From: Tetranychus cinnabarinus
Lineage: Eukaryota; Arthropoda; Arachnida; Trombidiformes; Tetranychidae
Length of the DNA stretch: 64,000 nt
Reading direction: 5' to 3'
NCBI GenBank assembly: GCA_022266195.1
Contig: WHVY01000007.1
Location: 1,860,001 to 1,924,000, forward strand
Positions within the stretch are counted from its first letter, which is position 1. Every line of letters starts with the position of its first letter. Position numbers and translations under genes: made by a program. Of this stretch, positions 12,601 to 24,600 are shown in pieces. Below the pieces are notes generated by a model that worked only from the letters and a program-made list of their open reading frames with translations, did not search any database and had not been told where the DNA came from.

Positions 12601-15600
12601 ACAATACTTCATTCGTGAGTCGCTTTTCAACGAAACGTCGCCACAAACCCACAACTACACCTTCACATGTACATTCTCCTGTAACTCGAAGTCGTTACAC
12701 ACCTTTAGCTGATTCAACTAACCAACGAAATGAAGGTAACAATAACAACAATGATGGACCGCGAATACCTGCAAGTGTCAGTGAAGATAGTGTTACAAAG
12801 GAAGTCTCAGACACATCGAAACGAAACTCAGATGGTAAGCAAACAACACTTTTCTTCAGTAAAATCTCTCAGTTTTACTTGATTCACCAATAAGAAAAAA
12901 AATTCTTAAGAAAATTCTGCTAAAAAATTCTACCAATCTGGTTCCTTGACTTGCGAAAAAAAAGATAATCAAAACTTTTCAATTTTCACAGAATGACAAA
13001 TGAAACAACAAGTCAAAGTTGAGGTAAAAGTTGAAGAGTCGCAATGAGATGTTTCAATTTATCCATCAATATGCGCATTTTCAGGTTAAAAACAATAATT
13101 GCTTTGAAGCTCTAAAACATTGAAACGCTTTCACAATCGACAAAAATTCACTCAACAGGCGAAAGTTTTGACAACAAATTTGAGACAAAATCAACATTTC
13201 GATCCATTTGAAGTATTTTCAAAAGGTCAAGTGCGAAAGAAACAAAAATTGGTTAAATTGATGTTGAATTTTATCGAACCGTTGAATCCAGGTGTGATGG
13301 GAAAACAGTAATGATGGCGATTATAAAAGTAAATATTGAGTTGTTATGAAAGTAAATAATGTTTCCATTTAATTGTGCTTCAATCCCATTTAATAAATGA
13401 ACTGAGAACAGAGTTTATTCTTCTTCTTCACCTTCAGCATTCACCAATTGACAATGAAAAAGATATAATTTTTTGGATACATTAGATAAGATGAATAGGA
13501 ATAGGGAATAAAAATATTTAGTATTTACTCAGTTTCAGTGTTTGCTTTTATTATCATAAGCATTTCTTTCAAAGGAAAATGTTAATGTCTTTATAAACAT
13601 ACATTAATGGACTTTAAGGTTAACTCATCATTTATTAACTCTTTTCACAGACAATCTAACGATGAATATTGATGTAAATGATTAAAGATTAAAAGCGGCT
13701 CAGAAGAAAGAAAACGAAATTTTCCATTTTCCTTGAAATGTAGATAAATCGAGTTTAGTAACACTTTAATTTCAGCTTCGAAATTGTTGCTCAGTGTCCA
13801 ATTGCGATGTCAACAGTTTTGGAATCAAATGTTCATTCAATGCCCAAAACTGCATACCTTTGACATTCTTGACTGGGAGTGAATTCCAAGTGAACTTTTG
13901 ATAACATTTTCAGTCTCAATATTACTGGTTAAATCTTAGTAAATAACTTGGAACTATTCATGAGAAAACAGTTTTTTTTTCGAAGAAACATTTATTGCAT
14001 TTTATTCTGTTCATTACATGAAATGCTTGTTCAACTTGATAATAAAAGTGTGCAAGTTGTTGATTATAATTTATCGATTCGTTTTTTTTTCTTCATTAAG
14101 ATTTCTTCAATAAACTTGTTGCATGGAAATAAAGTTTCATTTTCTCACTCTTGTTGAGAAATTTTTTCCAGCAAATTCTTGTTTTCATTTTTCTTATCTT
14201 TTGTTCAATTTTCTCGCCTCAGATTTGAGCTCAGGTAAACAGTAAAGTTTATTGCGAGTCAGTGAACTCTTGTCAACAATAAGACAGCGAAAAACAAGGT
14301 TACACGAAATCTTGAAATGAAATACACTTGCAGGTGAATAATATTCAATGAGCTTACGTGATGATGAGTAATTGATTCAAGCTGTAACAGTCTGTAGCTC
14401 TACTCTAAATTGTAATTCATTATTATCTTTACATGATGTAAGTTGAGATTTTCAGTTGATTTTGATTCCGTCAAAGTGTTGAGAAAAGTTTAGAAATGCT
14501 ATTTTGATATTGAAATGCGCATTAACCAACTGCAATCCAATGAAACCTCTAAATAGATCAAGATAAAAATGAATAGTTATCATGTAACTCAATGTGAATT
14601 GACACTTGAACAATGAACATTTGAAGAATTGGTTACATTCATATGGAAATGAATAAACTCTTGAAACTCATCTTTTTTTTGTTCAAATTGGTAAAAATCA
14701 ACTTGTCATTAATATTCTTCAAGCAAATGAATCGATCAAGTTTAGTGTTCAAGTAATTAGTAAAATGATAAATCGAATGATAGAGCAGAAAAGTTCATTA
14801 AGTTTAAACTCATTTGTAATTGAAACGGTAACAAAATAAAACCCAAGTTTCAGAACAGAGTTCAGATTTTACTCTTTGTTGTAACGATATGAAAACGTGG
14901 AACCGAATTTTGCCTTGAATATTATTCAAAATCTGCATCGATTAAAAAAGGGTTAGACTAGAAAAGATTCCAGATTATTTTGCATTAGAATTGGAAAATT
15001 AGTAGAAAAATATTTCTGCGAATGATGTATGGAAACTCCGTTATTCTCAAGATCTGAGTTGAACTTTTTGCAAAAGCGTCTCGTTTGAAAGTCGACATGA
15101 ACATGGGCTTTGCTCTAACTTGCTTGCAATTTATTAACATAGTTAACACTAATGATTAAGTTTAATTTGAAAATTATTTCCACTTTAACACGTTTCTTTC
15201 CCTTTCGGCATTTTTGCCATTTTCTTACTTTTCTTTTCTTCTTCTTACGGTTAGGACCTTCGTCTAGAAATTCATTCTTAAGGAACCTTGACTCTTTAGG
15301 TAAGTCAATGACAAACCGAAATACGCCCAAAATATATGTGCTAGACGAGATTGAAATTGAATCATTATTGCGCTCATTAGGATTTAAACAAAACTTTCGT
15401 TTTCTTACCTCGAAATCAATAAAAATGGACGGGGAATGGACCATGAATAGGTTCTTCATATTATTCCAACAAATTACCAAAAGATGCTGAAACTAACGAG
15501 CTAAATCGAAAAAAAAACCACGAAAAAAACAAATTTTTAACTTTCTATAAACGATTATTCTTGCTACTTTAGCACATGAATGGCCCATTTAAAGTTGACG

Positions 15601-18600
15601 TTGTTTGAACATCGTTTATTCATCGTTAATAAACCAGTTAGAATGAACAAAATGAAGCAAACTTTGAAATGTCAAAAGACAAAGAGCGATGGAAAAGAGA
15701 CTTTAACAAAACAAAAAGCAAAACTAAAAGTAAATATCATGAAAATTGATAAAATTCAGTCTTGAGCTCTTCACTGAAGCAATTGATTAAGGGATTAAGT
15801 TGGATAAATAAAAATGTGACTCAGAAAATTGGAAACTCAATTATTAGAATGCAAAGAAGAAAAATGAATTTGAAATTTTTCTCTTTTCCACAGAAAAAAA
15901 GTTTCAAGTTAGTCAATTTGCAACCAAATCTTGTAATGAATCAAACTCGTAATAGTCAAATACTCGATAATTTTTTGTCGTTAAAAGACATTTCTTTTCA
16001 TCGCTTGTTGCAAGAGTCAAGAGACGAGCAAATATTTTTCCACTTATCACGTTAATATCTCGATATTTATATTTATCTGGGAGTTGATTGTTAATATCAT
16101 TTCAAGAGCCACACCTAGTCTTTGCATCATTTTTAAGGTTCGGGCGGAATCGAGTTAACTTTTCTTGTTCCATCCAGAGTAAAGTATATCAGTTGGAATT
16201 GAGTTTAATTTTGTTTCCTTTCCTTTGGTTATGGTTTGGTGAATGAAGAGAGCAAAGGAAATGGTGCAAAGCAATAGACTGATAAGTGAATCCCTCAAAT
16301 TGACCATAACCTGGACACTTGCTCATAAGTTTTAGTGCTTTTCTGTCCATTATCATTTGTTTATCAATTACTTTTATTATCATGACTTTTACAGTTCAAG
16401 CATTCATCCTTAATAATGTCAATTGTTTTCTTTTCACTTTTCCCTTTTCATTTTACTCTTTGCGCTTTTCTCCATAAATTATATTAACTGGAACAAAGCT
16501 CATTACAAGGAACAATATTGAATCATGTTCAGATGGAAGAATAGAAAAACAGAATCACTAAAAAAGCATGTAAAACTAGGCAAGGTCATGATGTAAATTT
16601 CATGGAGAAAATGAATAATGTCCAGTTTGGAGTAAAGATGAAAATTTTCATGTTTCGAGTAAAGCAAATGCACTCTCATTTAGATTGGTTCAGATAATGA
16701 TTCAATGTATTACAAGTTTTAATTTGATAAATTCAAGTCTTTCTTTATTTCGTTATTCTGCAAGTCTTTCATGAACTTTCAAACTAGATTCATTTGATAG
16801 CCTTAATCGAGTTTCTTTTCAAATTCTTAAACATTCTTCTCAAGTCTAATCGACAACATGTAATTGAAGCATATTTGCTTCTATTATTCATTCATTCAAA
16901 CCAATTCTTTCATTCTTTCACCTTTCAACTAATTCTATTTTGTATCAAATTCAGCATTCAATTTAGAAACAGATTTTAACGATAATTGGATGAAAATACC
17001 TTCAACGAAACAAATGATATCATGTAACTTTAGCTTCTATTTTAGCTTTTATTTCAATAAACTCAAAATACTCAATCTCGATTCAATCAACTCGTCAAGC
17101 TGAAAACATCTTCGTTCCTCACTCGAGGACTAACGCTTTAATTGACACAGAAAAGTCTTCCGCAAACTAGCAGTCCAATCAATAGTGATCGTTCTAAAAC
17201 CAAGAATTCGTTGTTATAAAAGTTTCTTTCGTTTGACTCCAACGATTTGATACAAAGCATTAAAATGCAAAATGAAAATGATTTTCTCGATTAACAATTA
17301 TTTGGAAAACTTTCATAGCTTCAATCATAATGAATGTCTCAATATCTGAATAGCATAAGTTAAATGCCATTAGAATTGTTCTTAAAACAATTACAAAAGT
17401 ACTTTGGAATCTCAAATACAACAGCTAAATTCCGAAGAATAGTACTAAGAACTTTAGAACTATTAAAACTTTGAAAGATGCAATTGTGACAATCGAAGTT
17501 ACTTCACTCTGTTTCTGGATGATTTGTGTATTTCCACTAATCCATTGAAAAGCACTCTGCAAAGTCAATCCAAACTCTTATTGAGTCAATATTTTTCCAA
17601 TGATCTTCGCCATTCAACATTGATACATATTTAAACATGAGATTATCTTACAGACGTGGACGATGGATCAGTACCATTGGTATTGTGTCACATGCTCCAG
17701 CGTGATTGTAATCATCCACCATTACTTGCTCTTTCACCCACTTTTCAACCTCATTTCTACGATGCCTCAGGTTTGGGCAACATTTACCTTCTAATAATAT
17801 AATAAGATTGTTTTCCTAATCATATTTTTCCACTTAGCAATAGTTTATATTAGATGCTAAATAATAGAGTGCTTCATATTGTAGTAAAATTAATACACTT
17901 TGAACGATTATCTGTTACTTATTGTAATAAGTTTTAGTAGTAAGTTGCACATGGAAATAAAAGTTGCCTTCAATATTCAGAATTATTGTCTTGTTTTGCT
18001 TCGTCAACAATTTGAGTAATGAACAATTCTATTTCCTTTATCACGACAATTCACCGAGAACAACACTCGACACTCACGTTTCCAACATTTTTGCTGTTCA
18101 CTTTTGTCTGCACCAATTGTTAGTCTTTTCAGTTTTGTTTCACTCACTTGACACTGAATTTTGACAACTGAAAATTGCATGACAAGTACAAAAGAAAAGT
18201 AAAATACATTAGCTGTGAAAAGAAGTCTTGTTTGTTTTCGTTTCCACTTTCATCTGATCGATCAACATCTTTTGAAATGTTTCTTTAAATACTAATTAAT
18301 GTGTAAGCATGGTAAAGGTGCATTAATCAATTTTGATGAGCACAACATTGAAGGTGAATATTGATCAAACGATCAAGTTGATTAATAGTGAAACTCGAAA
18401 GTGAACGAAACAAAATAACTAATGAAATTTGAAACTAATGTTGGAATAACAAAAGGTAAGGAAAAAGAGCGTGGAGACAAACTTCAATATTCATTTCGAT
18501 GTAGGTTAAATCATACCGAGTTCAAGTTGAGAAGTAATTCGAGTTCTTAATTAGTAAATAGATTTTAGATTCTTTCCGTTCTAAGAAATCTTACGATTCA

Positions 18601-21600
18601 ATCGTTGAGACTCAAATTGTCTCTTTGTACAGTTTAAAGCTCTTTGGACTTTACTAATTGATTGCCATAAATTAAAAGACATCGCTTCGTTATTATGATG
18701 GTGAAAATGATCAGGTTGACAAATAGTTTTATGATTTATTCTTGTCCCAGTTTTGTCTTGGAAACAGTGGACACTTGAAATGTAGAACCATTTCGTAACT
18801 ACTAGAAGCTAAATTTACCTAAAAGTTTTAGTTTATTTCGGTCAAGTTGCAGGATTCAATGTCCAGTATCATGTAACAATCTGTCTAACCTTTTAACCCG
18901 CAATAATCTTTATAACAAATGGTAAAGAATGGAGAGGAAAAAAAACAGCAAACAGAGCGTAAATTGTTGGTGATGATGGATTCATCAAAAGAAAGGAAAC
19001 GAAAGATTATCAGCAAACATGAACAGAGTGCTAAAGATGAGAAGCAACATGATAAGCTGAACATTACAAGTTGAAATTGTTTCTTTTTCACGAGGATAAA
19101 CTAAAAAAGACTTTTCTCTTTTTCCAAGAATCAATCAAATTGTTACTTTCTTTGTGGCGACAGTTATCCTTCAACGAGAAAACTTGCATTTGACCCTTTC
19201 TTCCTCAGAATGAATATTTTCTTTCATTGTTTTCAAACTCTTTACATCTTTCATCGACTTTCATTGCAAATAACTTTTCCTTTGGTCGATGTTTCATCCT
19301 TTCAATCATTTACCTTTTTACGCCTAACCACAAATTTGGAAAAGAGTTTGAATTTCACTGAAACTTTTACTCGATCCATTTCGTCATTCTATCAGTCTTA
19401 ACCTTTGATACTTTGTTGCCTTACCTGTCCATCTTTCATTGAAACTCAGAAGGAAAATTTGATCAACTTTAAAATGAATTTTGATTTGGAACCTCATGTT
19501 GCATTATTCAGGAATCGTTTTTACCCCTTTTCATATCATTCTCCAGATTTTATTTCATTTTCTTCAATTCAATTTTCTTATTCAATTCATTTTAGTTCTT
19601 TTTCTCTTCAAATCATGGTTAGATTTGGTGAAAAATCAAGTTTAGTCTTCTGAGAATTGTGAGACAATTTTTTTCTCGCTGAAAAATTCAAGTCTTTCGA
19701 ATGCAATTAATGGATCAATTCTTTCTGTTTCATTGTAACACCTTTCACTCAATCTACACAATATATAAAGTCAATGTATCAAATTTTTGTGTCAAGATTG
19801 TGGCCAAACTGAGCAGGTTCTAAGAAAAAAAATTACACAGTATGAAAGCCCGAATTCAACTACATCCACGAAAAATAGGAAACCTCGCCTCAGAATTCAG
19901 ATCTCTGAGAAATTCATGAAAATAGAGGTTGGGGGAAAAATTGTAGAATCCGTATTCAATAACATTGAAAAAGGGGGAACAAATTTTTTGTTATTCAGAT
20001 TGATGGTTCATTGTTGGACCAGGATTTTATGTAAAAATTTGTCATTTGAGTAAAGAGTTAAGAGAGGCTTTTTTCATTATATTGTCCACCACTCAATCCA
20101 CCAAATCAACCTAAACAACATCACTTTTCAAAAAGACTTTTCTCAACCAAATTGTCAACGAAATTGGCCGGCACCCTCTTGACCACTTTTACACCATCTA
20201 GCATGTCCGCTATTAATCGCCATCATATCTCAAAAAGTGTTTGAAAATTTGGTGGAAAAAAGCCGCTCTAAAGTGGTTAATGAAAGTGATGGACAAAAAG
20301 TGATGTTTGATTTAGTTGATTTGGCGGATGAGTTAGATTGAGTGGTGGACATTACCGTGAAAAGACGGTTAGCATGGGTGGCTAAAAGAAACTTGCGATC
20401 AGCCATGATCGCATTAGTTTCTTGTTCAGAATAAAGTTTGTCCTCAAATGTATTAAAGGATACAAATGTTTAAATTGAATAACTGCGTATCAATCGGTCA
20501 ATTTGAATAAAGTATCTTTTTCGTGTTCAAAGTTAGAAAGGTTACAAGTTTGAAATACTTCAATCAACCGAAATGATTCTGAAAACTTATTAATGGTTGA
20601 AACTTCAGAAAAAAAGTAATCATTATTCTTGGTTGCTCTCTAAGCACGAAAACTGTAAATAAATTTTACATTTTCTTGATTAAAGGTTATTTTAGAAACA
20701 TTTCGAGATCATATTTCATTGCAAGTTAGTTTATTGAGGAACCTTTTTGGCCAGGGCTTGGTTGCAATGATTGCAGTTTTCATTAATCGGTTAATTGAAA
20801 TGGTATCAGAATGCAATTCATGTGCTGATCTTTGATCACGTTCAGGTTTGTTTTGATAGACTTAGCAATTTTTACAATTCTTACCGTCAAATCCATCGTC
20901 TTCTCTGTCAACTCTAATGCAAGCCTTGGCTCGAAGTTTTTTCTTGATATTTTACAAACTGAAAAGATTGCAGACTCGAAAGTTAGGCAAAGGAACTAGC
21001 AAGAGATTAAAAGCGAGACTTGATCGTTAAAGTGAAAGTTTCCCAACTAGAATGTTTAGACTGGGATCAGACAGTTTTGACAGGTAAAATCGGTTAAATG
21101 CTGTTGACATTTGTTGCGATTAAACTGACCATTTTACAAAATGTCAAATCTTAACTTTAATCCTTAAATTGAATAAGAGGTGATTTTGGTTGTGGCTCGA
21201 GTTATTGCATCCATTCGTCAACGAAAATCAAGGTTTACAAAATGTATCCATGCTAACAATTTTACCATTCAATGCACACTTTTGGATGAAAGTTGCATGT
21301 CTGAGCCAGCATGTGGCTACTACCCTTCCAAAACCTCTGTTTCGCGTAAATTTGCACAGAATCAAGATACAATTGCGTCTGATTCATGAATAAGCACCCG
21401 TATTCGATTTTCTAGAAAGTCTTGAAGCATTGAATTCGCATAGTTTAATATTGCTGATTAGTATTCCATGCTGAACATTGGAAATACTTGATCAAGATCA
21501 CACGTATCAAGACGAATAACTTAAACTTTTTTATGCTGCAAATTTGAGGCTTATTTAACCTCTGCTTTAATTCAACCACCAATTCAAGTTATGCACAGAG

Positions 21601-24600
21601 AAGGAAGTGGACGTAAAAGAAAAAGCACTAATGCCACAACTTCAATGTTATATAAATTTTGCGTCAATTTTGCACATTCAGGGACTAAATAAACATTTAG
21701 TAGGTGCATATTTGGATTGATGCTATCATGTTACTAATGAGTCTCGAAACTTGAGCTGTTTTCAGCTTTCATAATGAATTTATTTGAATAAAAACCTTGC
21801 ACAGTATTTAGCACCAATGGAACCACAAATCTCGAAATCACCTTTGCAGAGTTACAAACAAATTGCTTTTCGATTGATTCTATTATACTGCAATATTCAA
21901 TATTTGCAATATATTTAGATGTGCATGAAATCAAAAGACTTTTGTGATTCGCATTTTGTGGTTCCAAATTTTCGCTTTATTATTAACTTTATTCGCGTTT
22001 TGACTAAATGCAAACCATTTTAACCTGAAACCTTGCATTGGAAATAGTTTTTAGTGGAAATGCAAAGTTGAAAAGAAAATTCGATCAAAGATCGAGGTTT
22101 GCGTTAGTGATTTTGAATTTATAATCTCATTCCAAGAACAGAAATATCTCCCGACCAAAGGCCAAGCTATTTTTGTGCACCCAATATATTTTCACGGTCT
22201 CGTAAAGAGAGCATTAAATTAGGTAAAGTATATCCTTATTGTGTACCTTTTAGATGCTAAATGGTAAAATCCATTCAAGTTTTCGCTTCTCTTTCGAGAG
22301 TACACACAAAGCACAAGATCTCTTACAATCGACAACCACAATCGTGTTCAAGTCAAGTATTGTTGAGCAACTAATCAAATACTCGAGTTATAATGATACT
22401 TGATGTTTGAGAGTTAAAGCATTTGTTGGTCAATCAAAGGCTTGAACATAGACTTGAACAAAGACCTGAGCAAATGTAATGAAAACTGAAATGGTTTTTA
22501 CCTTTTTATTTGTGCAATTTGAATGTTTGACATTGAATGATATTTTGAGTGCATATTGAATGTAATCATACCAAAATTGTTGGTTTACTTTTGAGAACTT
22601 TTTTCCTTTAATTAACTTCCATTTCGCCACAATTTGATTTCACTTGAATGTCTTTGAATGCTCAAAATGGAAACACTCAGGTCAACCTTTCTTGAAGTGT
22701 CTAAGCAAATTTCCTTTCTGATTAAACTTATTTTTCTTTTGCTATTAAATCTATTCGCATCGAGCCAAGTTTGTGATTGTTTTCATTTCGTCTTTTCTTG
22801 TCTTTTGTTTGGGTGAACTTAAAAGTTGCACAGTTGACAAATATTTGCAATGAATAGCTGCATTTTTGATGCAACTTTGAATTGGCACGTTTGAAATGCT
22901 GAAAGAATCGAAATTTTTCTTGTTCAAGTTTGACGAAAATGAGTTTCACATGGAATTGTAAGTCGGAATGAATTGAAATGTTTTTCCAATAAACTTTAAT
23001 TTCTCTATCAACTGCAATAAAAACACTTTTACAACACGAAGACACACATAAATGTTACATATTCACTGATGCGCACTTAGAGATCACACAAAATCACTTA
23101 CAAAACACAATCACTATTCAATTCAACTGTTTGCGGCTTAACTTAATTACTGCACATGAATATAAATTTAACTCAAAAAAAAATGTTGAAGAAAAAAGTT
23201 TACATTTTTTTCTCATCAAATTGTCTCATCAATCAACCAACGAAGTGGGTCAAAATTTTAACAAAAAAGCATCTTTTCTCTTCTCTTTCTCTATTCGATG
23301 ATAACCAGATGAAGAACCAGAAGAACCCAAGTTGACTGTTTTAACGAAGCAACACAAGAATGCAATAAGATCCCTTCGAAAGGTATTTATATTTTGATTT
23401 GATTTTGATGAAATAACTCCCAGCATTTGCAAGTGGATAGAAAATTCTTTGCTCATTTCTTCAAATTTCCATTCTAATGATTAACTCATTTTCGCATCTT
23501 TAAAGATCAAATATTTCGTTGCTCGACGCAAGTTCAAGGAAGCTCTTAAACCTTATGATGTCAAAGATGTTATTGAACAATACTCAGCTGGTCATGTTGA
23601 TTTATTGGCAAGAACAAAGAATATCCAAGCAAGGTAAGAACAAATTTCCAATTTTTCTCTTTGATTTTCTTTCTTCTCAAAACAAGACCAGCCTCAGAAC
23701 ATAAGACGCAATTGCATCAGTTTTTGAGTTGCAAACTAACATCGATTTAAATGCAATATCCTGGCATAGTCACTCCATGATAGCATTTCAGTGAACAATA
23801 TTTGAATGATGAATAAGGATTCTGTCTTGAACTGATTGAATATCAAATTGAACAAATGCAAAAGCTACAAAAGTATTGGTTGAACTTATTTAATGGAAAA
23901 AGCGATTGAGAGTTATTTTTAATCCTAAAAACAAGAATAAACATGAAACTTTATGACTGTGTTTTCTCCCTCCATGGACATGGAATCACGATTCCCATGA
24001 GTTTAATGTTAATTTGCATTCATGTTGTGTTAATGATAATTAAATTGTACATGAATTGTGTCGCTTTGTGTGATTTCCCATCAAAGTGAATTGTTTTTCT
24101 GTTAGACTGACAAAGATCATTTCAAATGAAACATTTCCAATGTGAATTGACATTCATTGAATGTGTCACTTTCCTCCCCAAATTGATTCAGGTTCTTCAC
24201 CTTTTACCAGAAAAATTTGTCAAAATTTCAACAGTTTTTTCTTGCTTAATGAGAATCAATTTTTGCCATCAAAATTTTCATCATTAAAGTTGCTCACCAA
24301 TCTTTATGATTGCCTCAATTTTCAAAGTTTACACTTGCATTAATGCGTCTGGTTAGTCAATCTCATTTTTCCCTATTCATGGCATCAACTCAAAGGTCTA
24401 CTGTCAATTCAATCACAATTTATATCGTGAAATGTTTCATTTCTCATTATTGTTAGTTTTAATTGTCACTCAATATTTCATTCTCATGTCAATTTTGGTG
24501 ACTTTCATTTCATTCATCAACTTCCTTTAACCATTAAAGCTCGTCAATTCAATCATAAATGACGATAATTTAGCAAATAAATGAAAGCCTTATCAATGAG

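Larger units (their letters stand above)
17771..23505 (+). other. KCNQ intron region with an undetected helix-B exon
   Basis: 5.7 kb. Exons upstream leave in phase 1, while the exon at 23506 enters in phase 0. At least one exon whose length leaves remainder 2 on division by 3 must therefore lie between 12834 and 23506, most likely here. It should encode the start of helix B. I could not find it. The region also holds a TA-flanked foldback element (20082-20352), an unassigned open frame beside it (about 19787-20053), and a CTCCCAG at 23417. Confidence 0.6.

Noticed and set aside
15115..15480. 121-codon antisense open frame
   Set aside because: It is the complement of the pyrimidine tract and microexon region. 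Lys/Arg-rich composition is expected from reversed pyrimidines, and no homology is seen.
21180..21393. Two overlapping open frames, one containing VIASIRQRKSR, considered as the missing KCNQ helix-B exon
   Set aside because: No in-phase acceptor, the upstream frame has stops, and the sequence after IRQ does not lead to a phase-0 donor joining IKYFVARRKF.
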